The position numbers and the translations under genes are program-made. Shown here one piece after another: positions 51,101 to 62,527 of a stretch of DNA of 64,000 nucleotides. Under the pieces are notes generated by a model. That model searched no databases, was not told the DNA's origin, and worked only from the letters and a program-made list of their open reading frames with translations. The stretch lies in contig JABACO010000008.1 in NCBI GenBank assembly GCA_013339895.1, positions 3,923,490 through 3,987,489 on the forward strand, read 5' to 3'. The stretch comes from Ephydatia muelleri (Eukaryota; Porifera; Demospongiae; Spongillida; Spongillidae). Positions within the stretch are counted from its first letter, which is position 1, and every line of letters begins with the position of its first letter.

Positions 51101-54100
51101 TTGGTGATTCCTCTGAACACAAGTTCTGTTTTAAATAGGATCAATACCGCATGATGCTCACACTAAATTCTGATGTTTTAATATGAATATTATATCAACG
51201 CCATATCCAGCATAGTATAGAAAATGCTTGTAAATTTGCACAACCACCTTCACCAGATGCGGTATGCTCCCCCCTTATAGATGTGCAATTGATATTCAGC
51301 TTTTCTATTCAATCAATTATTCACGATTATCTAGCAAAGATGCAGGTAAAATGTATGGTAACATACCAGCTAAATTTTGAGAAAATTGGTTTTAGATATT
51401 TCTATGGTTGGAACAATTACTGATAATCATTACTTGCCGATTCCATGCACTGTGTTTCCCCATGCTTTTCAATATAACACTATTATTTGCCAGTTTTTGT
51501 TAGGAGGCCTATCTGAGACACATGCATGATCATCAGGCCTGAACCATGAATCATTATATAGCAATGCGACAAACATGTACTATCAAGCCACTTTAAAATA
51601 ATCGTGAAAACCAACAGATAATCTATTTTTACAACATGGCACCCATGCACCAAACTCCATCATATGTGTACGTTCAATGAATCCTTTTCGTTGCTGTCAG
51701 GGAGATAATGTAGTATTAACCATTATAATGTACATTTATAATCCTCCACTGTTACTTGACATTATTGCAATGATGGCGTAACTAGTGTTGTATAGTACTC
51801 ACTTCAGTACATGTATAAGGCATCCTCTTCACACCATCATGAAGCATCCCAAGAAGGGTTATCAGGAACTCTTGTGAGTCTTCCTGAGTGTTATGACTGA
51901 AACGTTCATTACATCTTCCTACTTCTCTCTACGAGTTAGAGATCATCCTTATTAGTAAATTTGAAAATACAATTACAAAGTCCTATCCTCAAGTAACATT
52001 TAAATGAAAACGTGTTACACACGTTAATGAAGAATGTGGATGCACAATCTAACTCAGATGCATATTATAACAAGTAGCATAGTACTTGCCTTAATCTTGT
52101 CTGGTCTGAAGGTCATTTGGTGAGACTCACTCCACATCACATGAATCATGTTTGATAATTCCAAAGCAATTGGAGGTGCAATTTGTTCCGATCCTGTATT
52201 GTTAAAAATAAGAAAATGCTATGACTGCATGATTCAATTAACAAACGATTTACATAGAAACATTGCTTCAGTAATGGGTGAGTTAGAACTGCCCCCCCCC
52301 CCCCCCCCCCCCATATACTAAGAAAAATGATAAACAAATCTGAAACAATTATCCCATTATTTCAATGCTTGATGAAAATAAGTGTACAATCACATCGTAC
52401 AATGTGATCTGAACTCTTCCAGGGATTAAAACCTTAGTATATAAGCAGCAAACAGAATACATACCATACAAAAAGTAGTCCTTTAAATCAGCTACACTTC
52501 CCAGACCTTGGAGAGCAGCATTCATATAGCAAGTATTACCAAGATTGTCAAGTCCACATGGCTTGACAACCCCTCTTGGCTGATTTGTTTCATCACCCTT
52601 TGATGGCAATGCAACAACAATGTGTTTATCTTGAAGGCTTGCATCTTCAGATGGTTCATGCTGTGGATTCTTCGGAAGAGCTGAGGCCTGTGCTGCCATT
52701 CTTCCAGATGTTTTATTTTGTGGAGTGCTTATAAGAGGTGTGGACTGTGGTTCCTTTCCAGCATTTTGTACAGAGCTAGTCACAGGTGTGGACTGCACTT
52801 CCTTTCCAACAGATACCTCATTTTGTGGTGTGCATGCTTCATGTGCAAACTCTGCTTCTTTTCCAGCAGATGTTTCAGTTTGTGGTGTGCTTGTCAGAGG
52901 TGTGAATTCTGCTTCCGTTCTTCCAGATGTTTCAGTTTGTGCTTTACTTGTATCATGCGTGAACTCTGCTTCCTTTTTAGCAGATGTTTCATTTTGAGAA
53001 GTGGTTGTCAGTGATGTATAAGATGCTACATGTACATCCTTTATTCCAGATTTTTCATTTTGTGCAGTGTCTTTTACAGGTGTGGATTGTGTTTGCGTTC
53101 TTCCAGATGTTTCATTTTGTGGAGTACTTGTCACAGGTGTGGGCTCTTCCTTTCCAGCATTTTGTGAAGATCTGGTCACAGGTGTGGTCTGTGCTTCCTT
53201 TGTTCCAGATGTTTCATTTTGTGGAGTGCTTGCATCATGCGTAGACTTTGCTTCATCTCTAGCGAATGTTTCATTTTGTGGAGGGCTTGTCTGAGGTGTG
53301 GACACTTCTTCTGTTCTTCCAGATTTTTCATTTTGTGCTTTGCTTGTATCATGTGTGAACTCTGCTTCCATTTTAGCAGATGTTTCATTTTGTGCAGTGT
53401 CTTTCACAGGTGTGGACTGTGATTCCATTCTTCCAGAAGTTTCATTTAGTGGAGTGCTTGCATCATGTGTGGACTGTGCTTCATCTCTAGCTGATGTTTC
53501 ATTTTGTGGAGTACTTGTCACAGGTGTGGACTCTTCCTTTTCAGCATTTTGTGACGATCTGGTAACAGGTGTGGACTTTCTTTCAGATGTTTCATTTTGT
53601 AGAGTGCTTGCATCATATGTAGACTGTGCTTCATCTCTAGCGAATATTTCATTTTGTGGAGTACTTGTCACTGGTGTGGACTCTTCCTTTTCAGCATTTT
53701 GTGAAGATCTGGGCACAGGTGTGGAAGTTTCATTTTGTGGAGTGCTAGCATCATGTGTGGAAGTTTCATTTTGTGGAGTGCTAGCATCATGTGTGGACTG
53801 TCTAGCAGATGTTTCATTTTGTGCAGTGTCTTTCACAGGTGTGGATTGTGATTCCATTCTTCCAGAAGTTTCATTTTGGGGAGTGTTTGCATCATGTGTA
53901 GACTGTGCTTCATAAATAGCGGATGTTTCATTCTGTGGAGTACTTGTCACAGGTGTGGACTCTTCCTTTTCAGCATTTTGTGAAGATCTGGTCACAAGTG
54001 TGGACTTTCTTCCAGAAGTTTCATTTTGTGGAGTGCTTGCATCATGTGTGGACTGTTTAGCGGATGTTTCATTTTGTGGAGTACTTGTCACAGCTGTGGA

Positions 54101-55141
54101 CTCCTCCTTTTCAGCATTTTGTGAAGATCTGGTCACAGGTGTGGACTTTCTGTCAGATGTTTCATTTTGTAGAGTGCTTGCATCATGTGTAGACTGTGCT
54201 TCATCTCTAGCGGATGTTTCATTTTGTGGAGTGTTTGTCTGAGGTGTGGACACTTCTTCTGTTCTTCCAGATTTTTTATTTTGTGCTTTGCTTGTATCAT
54301 GTGTGAACTCTGCTTCCTTTTTAGCAGATGTTTCATTTTGTGCAGTGTCTTTCACACGTGTGGACTGTGATTCCGTTCTTCCACAAATTTCATTTTGTGG
54401 AGTACTTGGTGTGGAGTCTTCCTTTCCAGCATTTTGTGAAGATCTAGTCACAGGTGTGGTCTGTGCTTCCATTCTTCCAGATATTTCAGTTTGTTGAGTG
54501 CTTGTAACATGTGTGGACTGTGCTTCCTTTCTTTCAGATGTTTCATTTTGTGGAGTGTTTGTCACAGGTGTGGTCTGTGCTTCTGTTCTTCCAGATGATT
54601 TATTTTGTGTAGTACTTGTGACAGGCGTGGACTCTGCTTCGTTTCTAGTAGTTGATTCATTTTGTGGAGTACTTGTATCATGTGCGAAATGTGCTTCACC
54701 TCTAGCGGATGTTTCAGTTTGTGGAGTGCATGTCAGAGGTGTGGACTCTGATTCCTTTGTAGCAGATGATTTAAAACGTGGAGGTGTACTTGTCAAAGGT
54801 GAAGATTGTGCTTCACTTTCTGCAAGAGGGACATTCTGGTAAGTGTGATGCTCAGTTTGAAAGATTCTATTTTGAAAATTCGATGCATGAAATTGCTGAC
54901 TTTCTCTGTTTTCAAATACTTGGTTCTGTTTGGAGTTTAGGTCAGATAGAGAGGCAGTTTGCCTGTTGGACACATCAGGTGGCAATAGATCTAGCTGAGA
55001 GACAATGTGAGTTGGTGTACAATATTCACTGCTCGCAAAATCTGGTGAAATTGCCACACCAATAGGTACAGTTTGATTAGATTCTTTGCTAATTAATAGA
55101 TCGTCTTCTGACAAGCCATCATATGAGTTGGACTGTTCCAT
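34456..55141 (-). CDS. USP2-like ubiquitin protease with giant Ser/Thr/Gln-rich repeat domain, 11 exons
   Basis: A paralogue of the gene at 9683-17835, in opposite orientation. Exons, descending: 55141-52465, 52193-52090, 51928-51803, 49831-49724, 49660-49604, 49514-49441, 49386-49282, 46130-46083, 45496-45396, 45104-45022, 34494-34456. Phases agree throughout, giving 3522 bases and 1173 residues. Six internal exons differ little or not at all in length from the other paralogue (104, 108, 105 and 48 bp are identical). Residues about 110-825 are a 19-residue tandem repeat; the catalytic domain follows: [12 protein letters not shown] (Cys871), [14 protein letters not shown] and WCCCKC zinc pairs, [20 protein letters not shown] (His1133), WYRFND (Asn1148), [12 protein letters not shown]. 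The exon opens after a clean acceptor at 55155, so an upstream exon may add residues before the first ATG used here. Intron 2 has a GC donor. The active site looks intact. Confidence 0.88.
35363..35614. mobile_element. Fold-back element made of the terminal-repeat family ends
   Basis: A 252-bp near-perfect inverted repeat: TGGGACAGTTTCCGCGAAAA at the left and its inverted copy at the right, with about 110-bp arms around a short loop near 35480-35505. The arms equal the outermost part of the terminal-repeat family, so this looks like an inverted-ends-only derivative inserted in copy 2. Confidence 0.88.
35615..36134 (+). repeat. Terminal-repeat family copy 2
   Basis: Same markers as the copy at 25690-26110, in direct orientation. 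It continues past 36722 as 36723-37200, matching 26215-26800, once the inserted element at 36135-36722 is removed. Confidence 0.85.
36135..36722. mobile_element. Mutator-like MITE with G/C homopolymer core
   Basis: The left end reads CATAGACGTAGA and the right end, reverse complemented, ATAGGCGTAGAG. Direct repeats GGATCCAAG (9 bp) lie at 36126-36134 and 36723-36731, and the sister copies near 26218 and 42548 show an unoccupied GGATCC site. Inside are runs of 29 G, many C and GGGGCTCAGCCCC-type hairpins at 36151-36250, and another C run at 36677-36697. A 9-bp duplication fits Mutator-like transposition. Confidence 0.85.
37196..38128. repeat. CA-rich compound array
   Basis: An interrupted CA array with ACGACATACACACAGACACA-type units, the counterpart of the TG array at 30175-31245. 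Confidence 0.92.
39186..39252. repeat. (TG)n microsatellite
   Basis: Pure TG, inverted partner of the run at 29319-29401. Confidence 0.96.
39968..40300. repeat. TG array turning into CA array
   Basis: The TG-rich sequence flips to CA-rich around a near-perfect palindrome at about 40139-40185 (GTATCTATGTGTATTTCGTG and its inverse), suggesting a local inverted duplication of the array. Confidence 0.85.
40308..41383. mobile_element. 1.08-kb element with about 40-bp terminal inverted repeats
   Basis: The left end CATAGATTGAAGACCTTACG continues for about 40 bp; the right end is its inverse, finishing at 41383. GTGCATG is repeated directly at 40301-40307 and 41384-41390. Because the surroundings are TG-rich, this 7-bp match is suggestive only. 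The equivalent point in the left arm (near 28860) lacks the element. Internal frames reach about 85 codons and resemble nothing I know. Confidence 0.85.
41390..41800. repeat. TG-rich compound array
   Basis: Inverted partner of the CA array at 28450-28858. Confidence 0.9.
42240..42349. mobile_element. 110-bp perfect palindrome, MITE with 9-bp target duplication
   Basis: Each 55-base half is the exact reverse complement of the other, centred at 42294/42295 (CTACG then CGTAG). The ends read TAGTCTCGTACCCAGACCCA. Flanks TGTGAGACC (42231-42239) and TGTGAGCCC (42350-42358) are a 9-bp duplication with one mismatch. The same termini occur in the element at 8073-8188. The sister copies of the surrounding repeat near 26420 and 36930 lack it. 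Confidence 0.93.
42670..43080 (-). repeat. Terminal-repeat family copy 3
   Basis: Reverse-orientation copy, the partner of 25690-26110 within the inverted duplication. Confidence 0.88.
43300..43845 (+). mobile_element. Non-LTR retrotransposon 3' fragment with internal deletion
   Basis: Partner of 24592-25440. It reads [20 protein letters not shown], then jumps after LDPNELQ to sequence near the C-terminal WVCIPL motif (here with a frame change), so the zinc knuckle and endonuclease core are deleted. It ends in the same [19 protein letters not shown] and stop. Confidence 0.9.
44010..44390 (-). repeat. Terminal-repeat family copy 4
   Basis: Reverse orientation. It ends at about 44388 with the outer terminus seen as CGGAAACTGTCCCA, and lacks the segment around TCTTCAGGTAGGAG. 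It lies just outside the right arm. Confidence 0.85.
46900..48725. mobile_element. Possible 1.8-kb transposon with degenerate inverted ends
   Basis: Left segments (GGCTCATTCTTGGACATTTG near 46926, CTGCAAATTGCAATG near 46991, CATTCCATTCTCAAACCTGG near 47026, CTAGAAAAAGG near 47080) recur inverted and in matching order near 48710, 48625, 48590 and 48510. The interior has several plus-strand open frames of 60-100 codons (47352-47660, 47633-47818, 47976-48269) that I do not recognise; they could be broken transposase exons. It lies in an intron of the second USP gene. Confidence 0.55.
50440..50760 (+). mobile_element. Non-LTR retrotransposon fragment
   Basis: A plus-strand reading of [20 protein letters not shown] and LGLHLDPN matches the segment before the zinc knuckle in the other copies, then breaks off after a stop near KWWLGQ-like sequence. 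It sits in an intron of the second USP gene. Confidence 0.8.
52670..54811 (-). repeat. Coding 57-bp tandem repeat array
   Basis: About 35 diverged units encoding the 19-residue consensus [19 protein letters not shown], with shorter variants, inside the first coding exon of the second USP gene. Unit types recur in order ([10 protein letters not shown], then [10 protein letters not shown], then [10 protein letters not shown], then STPQTxxPQN), showing higher-order duplication. The reading frame stays open throughout. Confidence 0.92.
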
Positions 55142-56769
55142 GTATTTAGATTTCCTGCGTAATTGAATATTTGAAGTAAATAGGAAATGCCAGTTAGAAT
55201 GCATGGTTTGGTTCTGTTTCAGCATTATTGGTATCATAATAAGATTACTAGTTCTCAATCAATGATGTACATGTAACAGATTTCATTGTGTTGATACATG
55301 TACAGTACATGTAGATTACATGTGCATGTGCATGAATGTGTATATAAACTGCAATGCAATCCCTTCATACTATCTATCCCTTACTTTATTGAAAAGCTAT
55401 ATCTTGTCATGTAAGCGTTGATAATATGAAAAACACGCTACAACAAATATAATGAAATACATGTACTATGTGTGTGAGAATGTATTATATTATAGGCACA
55501 ATGTAGTGAAATAAAATAAACTTTCATAAATTACGGTAATACATAGAATTAGCACCAAATGACTTATATGTACACTGTACATGTAGAGAAATGCACACAG
55601 TAGTGCCATTCTATATATTGAGCTTGCTAATTGTATCATCACCATCGATGCTTATATTCTAACTTGCTAATGCCTCAGTGGTACTTTGAATTACTTTCAA
55701 AACACTTTTTTCTATGGCTTCTGATTGCTACATAAACGTAGAACTTGATTAAAAGTACATGTACAGAGCATTGCCAATTGTTTGCATATCAAGCACTATG
55801 ACCTTGCAGTCAAACTCAATATTCCTGTGTTTCCTTCATACATGTAGTTTCTAGTCCAATAACTGATGTGAAATGATTGTGGTTCAGCTAGTTTCAAAAT
55901 GACCATGCTAGTGTGCATACTGCACATGTACATGTATCTCCTCCTGAACAATTATATTTATATTTGAAGAGAAGAGTTAACCGATTATGCACAGTAGACG
56001 CAAATTTGCATACGAAGCCCTGGTCATGAATATAGATGGCCGTAAACGAGTAATTGTTACCATACAGCAGGGTCTGTGCAAAAGTTTAATAGCTATATAT
56101 TACAGACTTCATGTAGGGGAGGGATGCAGCGCATGATAAGGTCTTCAGACCTGACACTGCACACTCAGCACACATACACGGCTATCAACACATCACTATA
56201 TCAGTACATTCAGAGTTGGCTACCAACATATTCCTAAGTACACTCAGTGTACAACCATGTAAGCACCCACACACAACACTATAAGTCCATTCAGCGTACA
56301 AACATAACTACACATACATGTACATGTACATGTAGCTCAATCAGAGACAATATATACACTAATGATAATCTCTGGCTCAAAAGTGGTGCGTCGATCACAG
56401 CCGCTGCAAAGTGAAACCTTGCAAGATCACACACACAAAAAAAACATGCCACACCATTCAAACAGTACCACGTATTCTGGTATCATGCATGAAAAAAGAT
56501 TAAAATATTACAATTCCGCGTATAATCGGTTCATACAATTCATGCACTAGTTTCATGGCAGTACATAATTTGATTGATTTTGATTCACACTCAATCCTAC
56601 ATGCAAATCACTTTTTCGATAGAGAAATGTTAATTCATTTTTTTACTGGAAAATGTCTGAGCAGACCATATTCACAGTTACTGGTATCACGCTCAACCGA
56701 CATGTAAAACTGCAAATATAATTTCTGGACAGAGTGTACTCCGTACAATTTGTTGTCGGAATCACTTAA

Positions 56770-57010
56770 CCCACAAATAAGCACTCTCCCCCGTTCCCCT
56801 CCCCCTACAAAAAAAAGGCTCATGTTTTTATATGCGTGCATCTCCGTAACCATGAGTGTCTCCTTAAAATGATTCAGCATTTCAGGAAATAAAATAGTAC
56901 ACATACATGATTATAAAAAAAGATGCACTGAAACGTTGCGATTATGAAGATACAGATGTTTGAACACGAGCCATTGTTTTTGTTGGAGGAAGATGGGGGG
57001 TGGATTATTT
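56770..57010. mobile_element. Compact fold-back element with C/G-rich ends
   Basis: The left part (CCCCTCCCCCTACAAAAAAA, GGCTCATG, GCATCTCCGTAACC) and the right part (GAACACGAGCCATTGTTTTT, GGAGGAAGATGGGGGG) are inverted. It is the same design as 33640-34204 without the internal insertion. Confidence 0.75.
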
Positions 57011-57327
57011 GCGGTACTTTATACTAATAGATTTTTACTTGCTTAGCTGTGAGGGTTCGATTTCGTGAGTGGCTTGCTACTTGTTTTTCCTTCTACTTTG
57101 ATACAACAAGAAGTAAATACAGTTTAAGAATTGTATCACGCTACATCTGTCCAAACATTATGTCCATATTTATACTCCATAGATCTGATCCAAAATAGTT
57201 GCAGGGGTGCTATGGAAGACAATGTTTGACTTTTGTACAAAGTAAACCATCTTACATCCAGCTGTCACGGTGTGCAATGGTATTTCTTTGGATACCATGC
57301 TACGATGAGAATAGTCCTAACATTTGA

Positions 57328-57660
57328 AACTACATTTGCTATCTTAAGTGGATTTGCAAGCTGTAGGGACTGTTTTGTTCTAGCCTCCAGCTATCATCCT
57401 CCCCCCTTCCCCCTCCACTGTACCAGGTATGTGTATAGAACTATATTTGCTATCTTAAGTGGATTTGCAAGCTGTAGGGACTGTTTTGTTCTAGCCTCCA
57501 GCTATCATCCTCCCCCCCTCCCCCCTCCACTGTACCAGGTATGTGTATAGAACTATAATTGCTATCTTAAGTGGATTTGCAAGCTGTAGGACTGTTTTGT
57601 TATAGCATCCAGCTATCAACCTCCCCCCCTTCCCCCTCCACTGTACCAGGTATGTGTATA
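57328..57660. repeat. 111-bp tandem repeat, three copies
   Basis: Units start at 57328, 57439 and 57551 and are over 90 percent alike by eye. Each contains GCTATCTTAAGTGGATTTGC and a C-rich block followed by CTCCACTGTACCAGGTATGT. Confidence 0.95.
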
Positions 57661-60254
57661 GGGGTATAGGATTGGATGATGCCCTTGTATTTTGCACCTA
57701 AATCTAAATCACTTATCAATATAGCAGTTTTATGAACTAATACATGTTTACGTGATGTAAAACATGTTTCATGATGTAAAACATGTTACATGATGTAAAA
57801 CATATATATCAATAATTATTTGTAGGAATCCCAATACACACAGTACATGTACTGTAGATCCGGTAATTGGGTATATGATGCATGGGTAAATCTAGATGAC
57901 TTTAAGGCAGCTTGAAATACTAATTATACATTCACTATGAAAGTTATACCTCTCCTCATGAAATAAAAAGTGATTTTAGAACAGGACCTAATGTCCAAGC
58001 ACTGATACATGCATGCAAATTGTGGAGATCGGAATGTTATCATTGTTGCTTGAATGTACAAAAATATCATACATAATTCAGGCTACAAAGCCACTGAGCC
58101 AAAAACTAGAACAGCAGATACATGTATACACAAGCTTTCTACGTTGGTATCCAAAGTCATCTATGATGTAGAAACTATGACCTCTCTTACAGTCACAACT
58201 GACTTTCTTATATACACACTCACAAACTTCTTGTATATGTAAAATCCAATGCACAGTAATTGCTGAGTGTGGCTACTGAATATTATGCCAAGCAAATGTT
58301 GTGGCTATAAAAGAGTTCAATACAATGTCAGGTCCATTATATATAAATAGGGTGAGGTCATCATTTAATTGTGGGAACCATAATAGGTACGTATGGATTA
58401 TATAGACCTTTTGTTCATCAAACTGGGTGCAGCAGACAGGTTTTTTTTATGCAATGAAGCTAATCAAATCTCAGAGTGGCTTATGCAACTAGAATGGCTC
58501 AAAAGATGTAACAGTAAAGAATGTTTGCACCCTTAGCAACATAACAAGCCAGTCATGAAATTTTTGATAACCATTTGAAGTCCAGTCTCCTCACTGAAAC
58601 CCTCCACAACATTGCTTACATCAAAGACCATTTACATAATACGTACATACAAATATTTGCTATTTCCTGTGTGAATGGCCATATACATTACGTAATCTAA
58701 GTAGAATGTTGTTACGGGTAGACCATTATTTGAAGTGCTTAAAAAAGGTTAAGTCATTGCGTTCAGGAAACTGGGATGTCTGCATGTGATGAAGGTAGTC
58801 AAATGACTTCAAAGCAGTACTTGTATGTATATACATGTAGATACATGTAGGTATGTCATGTAGAATAAACTAAACGGACCGCGCGAGATCACTATAAGTG
58901 CCAATGATACGGCCATAAGGTGCTCTCATACACCTGGGGAACTCTAACAGTATAAAACAGGTGGCTGTGTATTGAGATTGTGTTGTGTTTCATCACACTG
59001 TAGCAGCGTAACAATACAGTAGTTATAGGGAATAATGCTTTACTCTAAAAATCCAAGTCGCATGTAAACTGTGAAAGCAAAAAGAAATTCCCCAGGGAAA
59101 ACCCCTTCTCCAAGCATGAGAAATTGAAAGCCGTGAAGCTGTGACACTGCACGATAAGCATACATCCAGTATGACAATTTGAAATCCCTGCTACTACCTA
59201 CTAGAGATAATGTATACTTTCAATTCCTGGCACTCACATTCAGTCAGAACAACGTTTGCATGCGCGAGGCTTGAAAATAAACATACCAGCAGCATTATGC
59301 CAATACATAGGAATCAGGGCGCGACAACAATTCACAACAGTAATATGCTAACCTGAACTGTATTCCTCTCACTCCTGAGCAGCTAACTCGCGTGCTCCGA
59401 TGTCACGAATGACATAATTATCTCTCTGATCACGTGATGGTACGCCTCGGCCCTCCGCCTTTACTTTGCTACATAACTAATTAGCACTTAGCTATTTCTA
59501 TATACCGGTACACAGTATAGACACAGACTATGCGCTGCATGCCTGAGATACATGTAACAACAATTTCATGTTCGCCTGTAGCTTATACCAGCGATAGGTC
59601 GACAATCCCTTACAACCTTTGAGACCAACTGTTGATTGGTGTCGCGGCAGTGCAAGAGAGATACTGATCAATATGTGTTTCAAAAATGAGACTTATCTGT
59701 CATGAACTGCAGTTGGAAAGTGGGATCTACACATACATACAGAGTCATAGGGCTATACTCCAGTATACAGTATATGTGCAGGGGCGGTGGGGGAGGGTGG
59801 GGGGGGAGGGGAAGAAGAGAAGACGGAGTTGACCAAATTTAATTGTAACTTGAAATTGTGCGCAGGAATTCGTCCCATTCCATGCACAAATAAATTAATT
59901 ACTCACCAAATATTGCACTCAATGGCTGAGTCAGCAAACCGATTATAAATCATACAGAATAGTCAATCAGTAATCATGATATGGTTAAGTAACACCAAGA
60001 CCTTTTGTAATTAAATTAAAATTGATTTCACCAGCATTACGATTTAGTTCTTGAATAAGTTAAGCACAATCTGATTATTGATTTAATTTACGTCAATAGT
60101 GGAAGTTTTTCACGTGTGGGATTGAAATTGCAGTATTTTTGAATGAACATTGGTTAGCATACCTAAATTATCATTGTATTAATATTTATCAGAATTATTA
60201 TACCTTACTCAGCTGAAGGTTACATACAACAATAAATGCATAAAGTAATAATAG

Positions 60255-62496
60255 TGAATAAATAAATAAATAAATAAATAACTAATAATGCTTGTGGCCC
60301 CTCAGGTCTACGAATACAACACCTGCTAGACGCTTCAGAAGTTCCCCTTCCAACAGGTATAGGTGCTTCACTTCGAGAGGTAGTGAATCTTCTGGCCTCC
60401 GGACGAGCCCCAGTAGGTGTTGCCAAATTCTTGGCGGGTGGTAGTCTTATTGCACTGGTGAAAAACAAGCCTGATAGCCCTCCAGATGTTCGGCCTATCG
60501 CAGTCGGGGAAGTACTAAGGCGGTTGGCAAGCAAATGCCTTTGCAGGTTAACAAAAGCAAAGGCTGCTGAGTTTTTTGAGGGACATCAAGTGGGAGTGGC
60601 TTGCCCAGGAGGGTCTGAGTTAATCGTCCACGGCCTTAGGGACTGCATCGAAAGTCACTGGAACGATGAAGATTTCGTTGTACTTAAAATTGATTTCCAG
60701 AATGCATTCAACATGGTCTCACGCCAGGGATTACTTGATGAATGCCTCTTGCACTTTCCCGAGCTAATGCCGTGGGCATCATGGTGCTACGGACAGCATC
60801 CCAAACTTTTTTACTCTATGGGAACCCTATCATCTGAAACGGGTGTCCAACAAGGGGATCCTCTGGGGCCTTTATTCTTTTGCCTAGTCTTACAGAAACT
60901 GGTAGGCACTATAGCTACCGATGAAGTGTCATCACACCTTTTGTACCACAAATGGTATATGGATGATGGGGCTGTAGCAGGTTCAGAGAAGGCTGTCGCC
61001 AGGGTGATCACCATACTTAGTGAGCTGGGTCCTCAATTAGGCCTTTTCCTCAATGTTTCTAAATGCGAGGTTTTTTCCAAGGGAAACATGAATTCCTTCC
61101 CACCGGGTATGAAGCGGTCCAATACACCTAACATGGAGGTACTGGGAGCTCCCATCGGTGATATCTTGTTTTGTGCTAAATTTGTTGCAAATCAGCGCGC
61201 CAAGGCAAATGTTCTGCTCTCAAGGCTGCAGCAAGTTGGATCCAAAGACCCACAGGTTGCTTATCTGTTGCTTCGCTTCTGTGGTAGCTTCTGTAAAATG
61301 GTCCATTTGGCAAGATCTACACCACCATCCTTGGTTGCTGAAGGGCTAGGCATTTTTGACCGGGACATCCGTCGATGTTTTACAGAGTGCACAAGCGTAG
61401 ACGTCTCCGATGTTGCTTGGATGCAAGCTCAGTTGAGTCCTAGTAGGGGAGGCCTGGGTCTTCGCAGTCTCAGACTCCATTCAAGTGCTTGTTTCATTGC
61501 TTCCATGGGTCATTTTGGTATTGCTTTTGGAGAGAACCACCACTTGGAGCAGTCCCTTATTGAGTTTAATGGCGCCGTTGAGGGGATGGAGGGTATTGGT
61601 TTACAGGACATAATCGATGCTCCTCCCCACCAAAGGCAACTGTCATCCATGATCGAAGACCACCAGTTCAAGATTATCTTTGACCATACTTCTTCACCGG
61701 CTAACTGTGCCCGGCTCCTCTCGGTGTCCTCTCCCCATGCCTCAGCTTGGCTTTCAGTTATGCCAACTCCCCACAAGAACTTACACCTCGATCCTCCTGA
61801 ATTTCAGATGGCTCTAAAATGGTGGCTCGGATTAGACACCTCTCAAAACGGCTCCAGTTGTTCATTCTGTCCATCACACGCCCTAGACCCCCTGGGTCAC
61901 CATGCTCTTACTTGTAAAAGTGGAGGCGACTCAATCTTCAGGCACAACTCTCTGCGTGACACCTTCTGGGAATCGTGTAAGCTGGCCTGTATTGCAGGTC
62001 AAATAGAGGCAGGTAGTGGCTTGGATGTTGAGGGAAGCCGCACACGCCCCGCAGATATCTTGCTGCCTAATTGGGAGTTTGGCAAACCTGCCGCATTGGA
62101 TTTCACCATCACATCAGCGCTAAATCCTTCTACTTTGAATGAAGCGAGTGTGATGGCTGGGTTTGCTGCGTCGGCTGCTGAAGTTCGCAAGCATGTCGCC
62201 AACGACGAAAAATGCAGTCGTCTGGGCTGGGTCTGTATCCCCTTATCAGTGGAGACGTATGGTTGTTGGGGAGAAGAAGCTGGTAGATGTCTTGACAGAC
62301 TCGCCACGCGGATTGCCACCCGAACAGGCTGTCCCAAGTCTTCTGCGGTGTCTGGGCTTTATGGAAGACTAAGTATTGGCCTGATCAGGGCCAACGCTAG
62401 GGCATTACTGGCTAGGTCGTCTTCACTTTCGTAAAGACTTTAAGTACATGTAGGTGTGTTGTATATGAAATATATTATGCATGACGTTTAACTAAC

Positions 62497-62527
<31 letters not shown>

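Larger units (their letters stand above)
55155..60254. other. 5-kb stretch upstream of the second USP gene
   Basis: No coding exon is supported. It holds a fold-back element (56770-57010), a 111-bp tandem repeat (57328-57660), a G-rich run at about 59779-59812, and a CpG-containing stretch at about 59390-59460 with CACGTG that could be the promoter or 5' UTR exon of the minus-strand gene. That last point is only inference. Confidence 0.4.

Noticed and set aside
53298-53915. Open Cys/Val/Ser-rich frame on the plus strand across the repeat region
   Set aside because: It is the antisense shadow of the 57-bp coding repeat. A period divisible by three keeps several frames open, and the minus frame is tied to the USP exons by splice sites and the Cys box.
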